Made by a program: the position numbers and the translations under genes. A stretch of DNA of 64,000 nucleotides from Cohaesibacter sp. ES.047 (GTDB lineage: Bacteria > Pseudomonadota > Alphaproteobacteria > Rhizobiales > Cohaesibacteraceae), in contig NZ_LT907844.1 in assembly GCF_900215505.1 (NCBI RefSeq), positions 3,860,001 through 3,924,000 of the forward strand, written 5' to 3'. Positions 1 to 8,734 of the stretch are shown here, one piece after another. The notes under the pieces are model-generated. The model saw only the letters and a program-made list of their open reading frames with translations, searched no databases and had not been told where the DNA came from. The stretch's first letter is position 1; the number at the start of each line of letters is the position of its first letter.

Positions 1-1
1 T

Positions 2-457
2 GACGGCGATGCCATAGGCTCGATCACCTTGGCCGGACCGGGAGCAGGGGGTGACGCAACCGCCTCTGCCGTCGTTGCCGATGTTGTCGATATTGCACGG
101 GGACTGATGATCAAGCCGCTGGGGCTTCCGGTGAGCGAACTGGTGCCAAATGTCCGCGCCAAAATGCGTGCGCATTCGGGCGGATACTACATCCGTGTGA
201 CGGTCAACGACCGCCCCGGAGCCTTTGCAGCCATCGCGCAAAGAATGGCTGAGCAAGACATTTCGCTCGAGAGCATCGTGCAAAGAAAACGTGCATCATC
301 CAAACCGTCCAGCCCGAAAGCCGAGCCTCCATACAAGGATATTGTGCTCCTAACGTATAAAACGACCGAGGAAGCTGTGCGTAAAGCGCTGCAAGCCATG
401 GAAAATGATGGTCATATTGTAGCGTCACCCCAGATGATTAGAATAGAAAGGTTATAG
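2..457 (+). CDS. hom: homoserine dehydrogenase, C-terminal part (5' end outside window)
   Basis: The open frame enters from the left edge. It begins with the conserved glycine/alanine-rich segment of the homoserine dehydrogenase catalytic domain (GPGAGGDATASAVVADVVDIARG-like, around the window residue 10-33), then an ACT domain from about residue 60 (YYIRVTVNDRPGAFAAIAQ) to the end. The enzyme reduces aspartate semialdehyde to homoserine for threonine and methionine synthesis, and the ACT domain usually binds the feedback inhibitor threonine. The apparent TTG start at 29 is internal to the real gene. The gene is followed by glpX in the same direction, an order common in Rhizobiales. The identification is firm and only the N-terminal half is missing. 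Confidence 0.93.
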   Translation, partial: DGDAIGSITLAGPGAGGDATASAVVADVVDIARGLMIKPLGLPVSELVPNVRAKMRAHSGGYYIRVTVNDRPGAFAAIAQRMAEQDISLESIVQRKRASSKPSSPKAEPPYKDIVLLTYKTTEEAVRKALQAMENDGHIVASPQMIRIERL

Positions 458-533
458 GGTTTTCCTGATTACGTCTGGATTTCCCATTGAATTTTGGTCG
501 GGCATCAATCGCAAATTGCAAAGGGGGGCAGAT

Positions 534-1523
534 ATGAGTGAAATCAGAGAAGCCGCAGTACTGGATCGAATTCTGACGCTGGAGATCGTACGTGTGGCAG
601 AGAGAGCGGCTGTTTCAGCAGCTCGCCTCCGCGGCGCAGGCAACGAAAAAGCAGCAGATCAGGCAGCCGTCGATGCCATGCGGCGAGAATTGAACCAACT
701 GCCCATCATGGGAACAGTCGTGATCGGCGAAGGCGAACGCGACGAAGCCCCGATGCTTTACATCGGCGAAGAGGTCGGCAATCAGAACGGCCCCAAGGTT
801 GACATCGCTCTTGATCCGCTTGAAGGCACTACCCTTTGCGCCAAGAACCAGCCCAATTCCTTGGCCGTCATTGCGATTGCCGACGAAGGCAGCCTGCTCA
901 ACGCGCCCGATGTTTATATGGACAAGATCGCTATCGGTCCGGGATATCCCAAAGGCCTTATTGATCTTGACGCGAGCGCGATCGACAACCTCAATGCCTT
1001 AGCAAAGGCCAAGGGTGTTGCCGTGAACGAACTCAACGTCTGTGTGCTCGACCGTCCACGCCACGCGCGTCTTATTGAAGAAATTCGAACCACCGGCGCA
1101 GCCATCCGGCTGATCGGTGATGGCGATGTTCAGGGTATCATCCACACGACAGACCCGGACGAGACCGGCATCGACATCTACATGGGGATCGGGGGCGCGC
1201 CTGAGGGCGTACTTGCCGCCTCGGCTCTTCGCTGTATCGGCGGTCAGATGCAGGGTCGGTTGGTCATCAATAGCGAAGAACAGCGCGACCGCACGATTCG
1301 CATGGGGATTGCAGATCCCACCAAAAAATTCGAAATGATCGAACTGGCCGGGGGCGATGTGACCTTTGCCGCAACCGGCGTGACCGATGGCAACCTTCTG
1401 GAAGGTGTGAAATTCGGCCGTGACGTCATCAAGACCGAAACAGTCGTGATGCGCTCGTCGACGGGCACCGTGCGCTGGGTGAAAACCGAGCATCGCGAGT
1501 TCGAGAAATTCCACCTCGATTGA
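534..1523 (+). CDS. glpX: class II fructose-1,6-bisphosphatase
   Basis: This is a 329-residue GlpX-type phosphatase, which removes the 1-phosphate of fructose-1,6-bisphosphate in gluconeogenesis and, in some alphaproteobacteria, sedoheptulose bisphosphate. The metal-binding segments IGEGERDEAPML (residues 64-75) and DPLEGT (94-99) are present, and the length matches the family. I chose the ATG at 534 because an AAGGGGGG Shine-Dalgarno lies 5 bases upstream; a TTG at 516 would add six residues without one. It lies 76 bp after hom and is followed by a terminator hairpin, so hom and glpX probably share transcripts. Confidence 0.95.
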   Translation: MSEIREAAVLDRILTLEIVRVAERAAVSAARLRGAGNEKAADQAAVDAMRRELNQLPIMGTVVIGEGERDEAPMLYIGEEVGNQNGPKVDIALDPLEGTTLCAKNQPNSLAVIAIADEGSLLNAPDVYMDKIAIGPGYPKGLIDLDASAIDNLNALAKAKGVAVNELNVCVLDRPRHARLIEEIRTTGAAIRLIGDGDVQGIIHTTDPDETGIDIYMGIGGAPEGVLAASALRCIGGQMQGRLVINSEEQRDRTIRMGIADPTKKFEMIELAGGDVTFAATGVTDGNLLEGVKFGRDVIKTETVVMRSSTGTVRWVKTEHREFEKFHLD

Positions 1524-1561
1524 TCGCACCATGGATCATTGATTAAGTTGCATAAGACACC

Positions 1562-1590
1562 AAGGCGGGCTGGAAAGTCCGCCTTTTCTC
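1562..1590 (+). terminator. intrinsic terminator after glpX
   Basis: The inverted repeat AAGGCGG ... CCGCCTT (1562-1568 with 1579-1585) is followed directly by TTTTCTC. It sits 38 bp after the glpX stop. Confidence 0.75.
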
Positions 1591-1667
1591 TGTTGCCTCG
1601 GGCGCGCCGTGTTAAATTCACCGCGACCACCCCGTGATTCCTTTTCGTTAAAAGAAGCGCCTCGCAG

Positions 1668-3473
1668 ATGACTGCAGTCAAATCGCCACCCTATCTGGGC
1701 GTCGCCCGCTCCGCCAAACAGCGTCGCTGGGTAGAGCAGCTCGACGTGCGCGGCATTGAGCTTGCAGGTGCGATTGCCCAGAGCCTTGATGTTCCGGATA
1801 TCGTGGCAAGGGTCATGGCCGCGCGTGGCCAGACACTGGACAGTGCGGCGCATTATCTGGAACCCAGTCTCAAACGATTGATGCCGGACCCGTCTGATAT
1901 CACAGATATGGACACAGCCGCCGCGCGTATCGCTGAGGCAATCGAGAAGCGCGAAAAGATCGCCATATTCGGTGATTATGATGTCGACGGAGCAACGTCC
2001 AGTGCCTTGATGGCTCTCTTTCTGCGCCATTGCGGCTGTGAAGCCAGCATCTATATCCCGGACCGCATATTTGAAGGCTATGGTCCCAACCCCGACGCGA
2101 TCGATACGCTTATCGATCAGGGACACCAACTGATCCTGACCCTCGACTGCGGGTCGACATCGTTCGAGGCCCTGGAGCAGGCGCAAAAACGTGCCATTGA
2201 CATCGTCGTCGTTGATCACCATCAGGTCGGAGAGACCTTGCCCCCGTGCGCAGCGCTGGTCAATCCGAACAGGCACGATGATCTCAGCCAACTCGGGCAT
2301 CTCGCCGCTGTTGGCGTGACATTCATGACCCTTGTCGCCGTCAACCGGCTTCTCAGACAGCGGGGCCTGTATCAGTCGCGCTGCGCGGCACCTGACCTTC
2401 TCAGCTGGCTTGATCTGGTCGCCCTTGGAACCGTTTGTGATGTGGTGCCGCTGATTGGCCTCAACCGGGCTTTTGTCGTCAAGGGCCTTGTGGCCATCCG
2501 TGCGCATAGCAACATCGGGCTTTCTTCCCTGCAAGGCGTCTCGCGGGTTTCGGGGCCCGTCAGCCCCTATCATCTTGGGTTCCTGCTTGGACCGCGCATC
2601 AACGCAGGCGGACGGATCGGCGACGCCGCTCTTGGATCAAGACTGCTGACCTGCCATGACAAGGACGAGGCGGATCATCTCGCCAATGAGCTGGAGCGCC
2701 TCAACAAGGAGCGACAGGCTCTTGAGCAGATCATGCTTGAAGAAGCCATTGCTCAAGCGGACCGCCAGTTGATGGACAATCCGGACAGTGTCAGCCTCAT
2801 CACGCACAGCCGTGACTGGCATGCGGGGATCGTCGGACTGCTGGCATCAAGGCTAAAGGAACGCTTTCGCCGCCCATCCTTTGCCGTCGCGCTCAACCCC
2901 GACAACATCGGCACGGGGTCCGGCCGGTCCATTCCCGGTTCAGACCTTGGCGCAGCGGTTAGAGCCGCGTGTGACAAGGGATTGCTGGTCAAGGGAGGTG
3001 GGCACGCCATGGCGGCAGGCCTGACCATCGAACAACAACAGATTGAGGCCTTTCACGGCTTCCTGAATGATGAATTGTCTCAGCAGGTCAAGGACTCCTG
3101 GTCGGCTGACGACTTGAAAATCGATGCGGCCCTTACCGCATCAGGCGCGACGGAAGACCTGGTGAAGCTGCTTGAAAAGGCAGGGCCATATGGAGCGGGA
3201 AATCCCGAGCCGGTGTTCGTATTCCCGTCGCACAAGATCACTTTTGCCGATGTCGTCGGGCAGGGGGGGCACGTCCGCTGCACCATCGGCAATGCCTCGG
3301 GTGGCAAGCTGAAAGGCATTTGCTTCCGCGCCGCTGAGGAGCCCTTGGGCAAGTTGCTCCTCGACAAGCGAGGACAGAGCATCCACATCGCCGGCAGTCT
3401 CAGCCTCGACTACTGGCAAGGCAGACCAACTGTGCAAGTGCGTATCATCGATGCCGCCGAAGCGACGCTTTGA
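1668..3473 (+). CDS. recJ: single-stranded-DNA-specific 5'-3' exonuclease RecJ
   Basis: This is a 601-residue DHH-family exonuclease acting in recombination and mismatch or gap repair. Visible motifs are FGDYDVDGAT (residues 101-110, metal-binding motif I), LTLDCG (157-162), VVVDHHQ (180-186, the DHH motif) and the DHHA1 signature GGGHAMAAG near residue 440. The length is normal for alphaproteobacterial RecJ. The ATG at 1668 follows a weak GAAGCG-like ribosome site. The gene is monocistronic here, bracketed by hairpins at 1562 and 3506. Homoserine dehydrogenase, glpX and recJ in this order is a familiar Rhizobiales arrangement. Confidence 0.95.
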   Translation: MTAVKSPPYLGVARSAKQRRWVEQLDVRGIELAGAIAQSLDVPDIVARVMAARGQTLDSAAHYLEPSLKRLMPDPSDITDMDTAAARIAEAIEKREKIAIFGDYDVDGATSSALMALFLRHCGCEASIYIPDRIFEGYGPNPDAIDTLIDQGHQLILTLDCGSTSFEALEQAQKRAIDIVVVDHHQVGETLPPCAALVNPNRHDDLSQLGHLAAVGVTFMTLVAVNRLLRQRGLYQSRCAAPDLLSWLDLVALGTVCDVVPLIGLNRAFVVKGLVAIRAHSNIGLSSLQGVSRVSGPVSPYHLGFLLGPRINAGGRIGDAALGSRLLTCHDKDEADHLANELERLNKERQALEQIMLEEAIAQADRQLMDNPDSVSLITHSRDWHAGIVGLLASRLKERFRRPSFAVALNPDNIGTGSGRSIPGSDLGAAVRAACDKGLLVKGGGHAMAAGLTIEQQQIEAFHGFLNDELSQQVKDSWSADDLKIDAALTASGATEDLVKLLEKAGPYGAGNPEPVFVFPSHKITFADVVGQGGHVRCTIGNASGGKLKGICFRAAEEPLGKLLLDKRGQSIHIAGSLSLDYWQGRPTVQVRIIDAAEATL

Positions 3474-3505
3474 GATCCGCCAATTCAGCTTGATCCGAAC
3501 CAAAA

Positions 3506-3543
3506 AAGTCGCCCCGCTTAACGGGACGACTTCATCATTTTTC
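3506..3543 (+). terminator. intrinsic terminator after recJ
   Basis: The stem AAGTCGcCCCG / CGGGaCGACTT (3506-3532) has a CTTAA loop. It is followed by CATCATTTTT. Confidence 0.65.
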
Positions 3544-3565
3544 AGCTAGATTAAGCTCATAAAGA

Positions 3566-3588
3566 CGCCACGCTAAACGGAGCGTGGA
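3566..3588 (-). terminator. possible terminator downstream of the repeat ORF
   Basis: The perfect 7-bp inverted repeat CCACGCT / AGCGTGG (3568-3574 with 3581-3587) lies just beyond the stop of the leftward repeat ORF. The T-tract on the minus strand is weak (CGTCTTTAT), so this is tentative. Confidence 0.4.
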
Positions 3589-4401
3589 TCAAGCCCCCGC
3601 ATCTCGGCCTTCTTCAAAGCCATAATTGATATAATGCTCCGTCGCGGCTTCCAGATTTGACCCGAAGACGGACGCCAGATCAGCATTGGCTTGCAAGTAG
3701 GCCTCAGGATCGAAGGTGGCCTCACGCCCTTCAAATCGCCCATATTCAATGAAGTGAGTTGCTCCCGCATCCTCATCTGCCTTGAAGACGGAAATCAGAT
3801 CGGAATAGGAGGCAATATACTCAAGCCCGTCGAAGGTTTGGGTTCGGTTCTGTCCTCTACCATACGACAGATAATGGTTCATGCCGGCATCCGCGTCCGC
3901 CCCATAGGCATTCATCAAATCGGTATAGGAGGCGATATACTCGAGCCCGTTGTACCAGGTCCGACCTTCATTAAATCCCCAGTTTACATAATGCTCTGTG
4001 GCTGCGGCATAATTGTTGCCGAAGATCGCGGCCAGATCGCTGTTGTTCTCCAGATATTGATAAACATCGAAATCAGCCTCACGACCTTCATAAAAGCCGT
4101 AGGTGATGTAGTGCTCGACAGCGGCTTGTTCATTTGCACCAAACACGCCGATGAGATCCGAGTTGCTAGCCAGATAGGTGATCCCGTCAAACCAGCTGCC
4201 GCGTCCTTCCTGATAGCCGTAATTGATATAATGCATCGCACCGGCGTCATCATTTGCACCCAGCACCTGGAGCAGATCGGCATTGGACGCGATGTAGTCC
4301 AGACCGTCAAAACTGACACCACGCCCCTCACCATATCCAAAGTTGATACAGTGCTCAGTCCCGGCACTCGCGTCCGTACCGAAAATCGGGATCAAATCCA
4401 C
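3589..4401 (-). CDS. tandem ~40-residue repeat protein (FG-HYI-YG-EGR repeats), probably N-terminally truncated
   Basis: The product consists almost entirely of about seven repeats of roughly 38-40 residues. Each runs YIASNxDLIxxFG, then a small acidic stretch, then AxxHYIxYGxxEGR. Such units occur in large secreted hemolysin-type or RTX proteins of alphaproteobacteria. Their function is unknown, and here there is no signal peptide, RTX nonapeptide or enzymatic domain. The first repeat is incomplete at the only available GTG start (4401), which has no Shine-Dalgarno. The frame is open further upstream to 4455 and joins moaA, separated only by the moaA TAG codon. The sequence therefore resembles the C-terminal remnant of a larger protein, or a distal operon ORF with an unusual start. 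Expression is uncertain. Confidence 0.55.
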   Translation of the reverse strand: MDLIPIFGTDASAGTEHCINFGYGEGRGVSFDGLDYIASNADLLQVLGANDDAGAMHYINYGYQEGRGSWFDGITYLASNSDLIGVFGANEQAAVEHYITYGFYEGREADFDVYQYLENNSDLAAIFGNNYAAATEHYVNWGFNEGRTWYNGLEYIASYTDLMNAYGADADAGMNHYLSYGRGQNRTQTFDGLEYIASYSDLISVFKADEDAGATHFIEYGRFEGREATFDPEAYLQANADLASVFGSNLEAATEHYINYGFEEGRDAGA

Positions 4402-4455
4402 ATTAACTGCGACACGCTTTAGAACAAGCTTGTTCGGTCGTCTTGGAGGCGTTTC

Positions 4456-5436
4456 CTAGCCGCCCGTCGTCGCCATGGAGCGGGTGACGTGGTCGGGCCG
4501 GTCCTCAAAATTGTGCTGCCATGGTTTCAATGCCAACGCTTCGATCAGAAGGTCACGAAGGCCGCTATCCGAAATGCCGTCTCGCAGGTGAGGGCGCAGG
4601 GCCATATTGTGGCTGTTGCCGAGACACAGATGGAGCGTACCGTCCGCCGACATACGAACACGGTTGCAGGTTGCACAGAAATGCTGAGAGAGAGGCGTTA
4701 TGAAGCCGATGTTGGTCTCGGTGCCATTGACGCGGAAGTAGCGCGCAGGGCCACCGCCTGCCATGACACTGGGGACGAGGTCAAAGCGCTCAGAAAGTCG
4801 GTCGCGGATGACGGAAAGGTCAAGATAGTGGCCATAGGCCTCCTGTCCGCTCGCGCCCATGGGCATGGTTTCAATGAAGCGCAGGGCAAAGCCATTGGCA
4901 ATGCAGAAGCTGGCAAGGTCCACGACTTCATCGTCATTGATGCCCTTCATAACCAGCATGTTGATTTTGATGGGCTCAAAGCCAGCCTGTTTGGCGCTGG
5001 CAAGGCCTGTGAGCACGTCATCAAGCTTGCCGCCGCGACTGATTTCGCTGAAACGGCTCGCCTTCAAAGTATCAAGGCTGACGTTAAGTCGCGACACACC
5101 GGCCTTGAATACCGTATCGGCCAGTTTCCCGAGCAGCATGGCGTTGGTGCTCATGGACAGATCCTGGATGCCGGGAACGGCAGAGAGTCGGGAAATGAGA
5201 TCAGGCAGACCCTTGCGAACCAGCGGCTCACCGCCCGTCAGGCGGATGCGCGAAACGCCAAGATCGGAGAAGGCGGCAACGACGCGCTCGATTTCGTCAA
5301 AGGTAAGATAATGGCTTGGCGTGATGAAGGAGTTATGGCGCTCTGGCATGCAGTAGAAGCAACGGATATTGCATTTGTCCGTCACCGAGAGCCGTACATA
5401 GTCGATCTGTCGTCCGAAGGGGTCCGTCCAGGCCAT
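4456..5436 (-). CDS. moaA: GTP 3',8-cyclase MoaA (molybdenum cofactor biosynthesis)
   Basis: This radical SAM enzyme converts GTP to the 3',8-cyclic intermediate in the first step of molybdopterin synthesis. The N-terminal 4Fe-4S motif is CNIRCFYC (C22, C26, C29) and the C-terminal cluster motif is CATCNRVR...LCLG. The protein ends in the double glycine (TTGG) needed by the family, so the TAG at 4456 is the genuine end. I prefer the ATG at 5436, 8 bases after GGCGGAG, over the GTG at 5445 that overlaps this site. It follows torA by 74 bp on the same strand. This suggests that cofactor synthesis is co-expressed with the molybdoenzyme TorA. Confidence 0.93.
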   Translation of the reverse strand: MAWTDPFGRQIDYVRLSVTDKCNIRCFYCMPERHNSFITPSHYLTFDEIERVVAAFSDLGVSRIRLTGGEPLVRKGLPDLISRLSAVPGIQDLSMSTNAMLLGKLADTVFKAGVSRLNVSLDTLKASRFSEISRGGKLDDVLTGLASAKQAGFEPIKINMLVMKGINDDEVVDLASFCIANGFALRFIETMPMGASGQEAYGHYLDLSVIRDRLSERFDLVPSVMAGGGPARYFRVNGTETNIGFITPLSQHFCATCNRVRMSADGTLHLCLGNSHNMALRPHLRDGISDSGLRDLLIEALALKPWQHNFEDRPDHVTRSMATTGG

Positions 5437-5510
5437 TGTAATCACTCCGCCCTTGTTATTTTGGGAAGAACGGGCCGTGGCCCGTTCCTCAAGTCGTTAA
5501 TGCTTAACGG

Positions 5511-7976
5511 TTACCCGTTTTTCGGTGTCGAGAAGACAGTGATCTCAGGCAGGTCACCGGTGAATTTCTCGACGTCCGCGACAGCGGTGTGACCACAGTT
5601 GGCCTGTGCCAGCTTGGACGTTCCGATGTCGACGGTCAGGCAGTTGGCGTCGCCATAGGCATCAAGGCTACCAGCCTTACCGGGTTCAACCGGGCTGTAC
5701 CAGCCACCCTCAGACAACCGCAGAACACCCGGACGGATCTCGTCGGTCACAACGGCACCGGCAAGAACCTGACCACGGTCGTTAAAGATGCGGACGACGT
5801 CGCCGTCTGCAATCCCGCGACTTTCAGCATCCTTGGTGTTGATCAAGCAAGGTTCACGGTCTGCGACCGCATATTCCTTGCGCAGGCTCGTACCGCAGAG
5901 CTGGCTGTGCAGGCGTTTTTCAGGATGTTTGGTGTCTACATGCAGCGGATACTTGGTATCGGGACCATCGAGACGTTCTATCGGTTCCATCCATGTCGGA
6001 TGGGCCGGGCAATCGTCGTAACCCATTTTCTCGATATTGCGCGAGTAGATCTCGATCAGACCAGTTGGGGTGCCGAGTGGCTCGAGCAACGGATCATCGC
6101 GGAAATCGGCATACCGAACATAGCTCTTGCCTGCGTCGGTGACCTCGAACTCTTTGATGCCCGCATCCCAGAAGGTGTCGAAATCAGGCACGTCGATATT
6201 CTTGGCTTCGCCCTGTTTGACCGCTTCTTCGTAGAAGGACTTGATCCAGCCCATTTCGTCTTTGTCTTCGGTGAACTCTTTCTTCTTGCCAAGACGATCT
6301 GCGATTTCGGTGAAGATATCGAGGTCGGTGCGAGCTTCGAAGACTGGATCGATGACTTTTTTCATCGCGATGATGGCGCGCATGGCGTAGTCACCGACAT
6401 GTTCGATGTCGTTGCGTTCGTAGGCCGTTGTTGCCGGCAGGACGATATCCGCATGGCGAGCCGTCGGTGTCCACTGGAAGTCCTGCACGATGAAGGTATC
6501 CAGCTTCTGCCAGGCTTTGACCATGCGGTTCCTGTCCTGATGGTGGGTGAACGGGTTGCCGCCGACCCAGTAGGCCAGTTTGACTTCGGGGTAGGTTGAC
6601 TTGGTGCCATTGAAGTCGAATTCCGCACCCGGATTTTCGAGCATGTCGACAACGCGCGCAAGCGGGATGGATGCTGCACCGGCGCTGGTAAGCCATGCTG
6701 CCCCATCGACAGCCTGTCCACCATCGGTGATGCCGGGAAGAACCGGGCTGTTGGCGGAAGGAGCGCCACCGTTTGCATAATGGTAGCTAAGACCGAAGCC
6801 GCCACCGGGCAGACCGATCTGGCCGAGCATGGAAGCAAGGGTGACCAGCATCCAGTGGGCCTGTTCGCCATGGTGCTGACGCTGAAGCGACCAGCCGCTT
6901 GAAAGCATCGTGCGCGAGGACTGGAACAGTTTAGCCAGTTCCTTGATGGTATCAGCCGGAACACCGCAAATGCCTTCTGCCCATTCAGCGGTTTTCGGCG
7001 TGCCGTCGCTTTTACCGGTCAGGTAAGGCACGAACTTGTCGAAGCCCGAGGTGTATTCGTCGAGGAAGTCCGCATCATGTAGTTCTTCGGCATAAAGCGT
7101 ATGCGCAATGCCGAGCATCATGGCAACGTCGGTCTGCGGCTTGATCGCAATCCAGTCTGCATCAAAGAATTTGGCTGTTCTGGTCTTCATCGGATCGATG
7201 ACGATGACCTTTTTGCCGGTTTTCTTGAATTCATCGAAGTATGGGAAGTTGCCATGATCGCTAACAAGCCAGCTGATCTGATTGGTGTTGAGCGGATCAC
7301 AACCCCAGAAGACCAGTGTGTCGGTGTTTTCAACAACGACAGGCCAGACGGTCTGCTGTTCGTAGACTTCCAGCGTGCCGAGAACATGCGGCATGATGAT
7401 CTGGGAGGCGCCGGTCGAATAGTCGCCCGAGCTGTTCACGAAAGCGCCTTCAAGGCCGATGTTGAGAGCACGGCGCAGGAGGGCCTGACAGTTGTGCAGC
7501 TTGCCCGGGCTCTTCCAGCCATAGGAACCGGCGAAGGTCCCGGCAGAGCCATATTCTTCTTTTACGCGTTTCAACTCGGAAACGACAAGCTCAAGAGCTT
7601 TGTCCCAGGAGACGCGGACGAAATCGTCCTGCCCACGGGTTTCAACAGAAGCGCCCGGTCCGTTTTCGAGATAAGCCCGGCGAACCATTGGGTATTTGAT
7701 GCGGCTCGGGGAATAGACCGAGTCGAGAATGCCCGGAAGCTGATCGCTCGGAGCGGGATCACCATCCCAAGGCGTGATGTCTGCAAAGCGGCCATCCTTG
7801 ACGATGGCGTTGAAAGCACCCCAGTGCGAGCCGGTCAGAACCTGGCCGTCCGGTCCAGCAGCGCGGGCAGCGCCAGCGCGCAGAAGTGATGGTGCAAAGA
7901 CCCCGAATGCGCCAAGTGCAGTGGCGCCCTTCATGAAGTCGCGTCTGGATTTGTAGCTATTGAATGGATTTGACAT
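5511..7976 (-). CDS. torA: periplasmic trimethylamine-N-oxide reductase (molybdopterin enzyme)
   Basis: This 821-residue protein belongs to the DMSO reductase family and is the terminal reductase for TMAO respiration. A twin-arginine signal is visible (SRRDFMK at residues 10-16, a hydrophobic stretch, then an AARAA cleavage region near 40), so it is exported folded to the periplasm. The molybdenum ligand serine lies in GDYSTGA (about S187), the type seen in TorA, DorA and BisC rather than the Cys or Asp enzymes. The start at 7976 has the strong site AAGGAGG. It is the third gene of torC-torD-torA-moaA and lies 62 bp after torD. The distinction between TorA and a biotin sulfoxide or DMSO reductase rests on the Tat signal and the torCD neighbours. 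Confidence 0.93.
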   Translation of the reverse strand: MSNPFNSYKSRRDFMKGATALGAFGVFAPSLLRAGAARAAGPDGQVLTGSHWGAFNAIVKDGRFADITPWDGDPAPSDQLPGILDSVYSPSRIKYPMVRRAYLENGPGASVETRGQDDFVRVSWDKALELVVSELKRVKEEYGSAGTFAGSYGWKSPGKLHNCQALLRRALNIGLEGAFVNSSGDYSTGASQIIMPHVLGTLEVYEQQTVWPVVVENTDTLVFWGCDPLNTNQISWLVSDHGNFPYFDEFKKTGKKVIVIDPMKTRTAKFFDADWIAIKPQTDVAMMLGIAHTLYAEELHDADFLDEYTSGFDKFVPYLTGKSDGTPKTAEWAEGICGVPADTIKELAKLFQSSRTMLSSGWSLQRQHHGEQAHWMLVTLASMLGQIGLPGGGFGLSYHYANGGAPSANSPVLPGITDGGQAVDGAAWLTSAGAASIPLARVVDMLENPGAEFDFNGTKSTYPEVKLAYWVGGNPFTHHQDRNRMVKAWQKLDTFIVQDFQWTPTARHADIVLPATTAYERNDIEHVGDYAMRAIIAMKKVIDPVFEARTDLDIFTEIADRLGKKKEFTEDKDEMGWIKSFYEEAVKQGEAKNIDVPDFDTFWDAGIKEFEVTDAGKSYVRYADFRDDPLLEPLGTPTGLIEIYSRNIEKMGYDDCPAHPTWMEPIERLDGPDTKYPLHVDTKHPEKRLHSQLCGTSLRKEYAVADREPCLINTKDAESRGIADGDVVRIFNDRGQVLAGAVVTDEIRPGVLRLSEGGWYSPVEPGKAGSLDAYGDANCLTVDIGTSKLAQANCGHTAVADVEKFTGDLPEITVFSTPKNG

Positions 7977-8038
7977 GAAGCTGTCCTCCTTGGATTTCTA
8001 GTCTTGATTTGGCCCCATAACCGGGGTCAACATCCTGC

Positions 8039-8734
8039 TTATTTCTTCGGGTCCAGGCTCTTCTCGAGCCGATCCCGGTCTATCTCGATCATCGCGACCA
8101 ATGCCGCAGATGCCGCGGCGTAGAAACCGTTATGATCAAATGCCTTACAGCGCTCGGCAAAGGCCGGGAGCCATGGGATCAGATGCGTATCGATGAATGC
8201 GATCTGCTGCTCTTGCGAGGCGGTCTGAGCCAACAGGGCCATGACATCGAGCTGAATGCTGATGTGGTCTGCCGGTTCGGGAAAGTCGTCAGGCAATTGC
8301 ATGCCCAGGTCGCGCAACACGACTGTCATCCGACCGGTTGCGTCGCCATAAAGCCGCCCGTGTTCGCCCTCGTATGCAGATTGATACGGAGGGGCGCTGT
8401 GCCGTCCACCTGCTCCGAGGAACAGTCTGGAAAAGTCGCCGCCCAGAGCGTCGATCGCCTGAGCGGACGCTTCGTTGGGATCAACGAAGCGTCGCAGCTC
8501 GGCGAAGAGGGTTTCGTCGGTCTCCATCAGGAGATCGAGAAAGGCTTGTCCCTCTTCGGTGTCGTAGGCGGCGAGCATGTCCGGCGACAGCTCGCGGGCG
8601 AACAGGCTACCCAGCCAGCGATAGATCACGGCGCGACGGGTGTCTGCTTCTTCGTTGTTCCCCGCCGATTCCTCGGCGGGGCTGTGCGTTTCCACCATGT
8701 CCTGAGAGACATTCGGTGAGAGCGGCTTATTCAT
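8039..8734 (-). CDS. torD: TorD-family molecular chaperone for TorA
   Basis: This 231-residue cytoplasmic, helical protein is of the TorD/DmsD family. Such proteins bind the Tat signal of the molybdoenzyme and hold it for cofactor insertion. The core from about residue 30 (RAVIYRWLGSLFARELS) through PPYQSAYEGEHGRLYGD (near 117-133) to LDVMALLAQ is recognisable, while the first 30 residues are a variable acidic tail. The start codon overlaps the torC stop by 8 bp, indicating translational coupling, and torA follows. Alternative family members (DmsD, NarJ) are less likely given the torC and torA neighbours. Confidence 0.9.
   Translation of the reverse strand: MNKPLSPNVSQDMVETHSPAEESAGNNEEADTRRAVIYRWLGSLFARELSPDMLAAYDTEEGQAFLDLLMETDETLFAELRRFVDPNEASAQAIDALGGDFSRLFLGAGGRHSAPPYQSAYEGEHGRLYGDATGRMTVVLRDLGMQLPDDFPEPADHISIQLDVMALLAQTASQEQQIAFIDTHLIPWLPAFAERCKAFDHNGFYAAASAALVAMIEIDRDRLEKSLDPKK

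Noticed and set aside
1536-2573. 345-codon leftward open frame opposite recJ
   Set aside because: It is antisense to a clear recJ gene, its translation is low-complexity and family-free, and it is explained by codon bias on the other strand.
3589-4401. Regularly spaced DNA repeats that could be taken for a CRISPR array
   Set aside because: The period is about 120 bp, the repeats are degenerate, and they are in frame as protein repeats. There are no short identical repeats with unique spacers.
4489-5592. 367-codon rightward open frame opposite moaA
   Set aside because: It is a shadow of moaA and torA coding sequence; no family resemblance.
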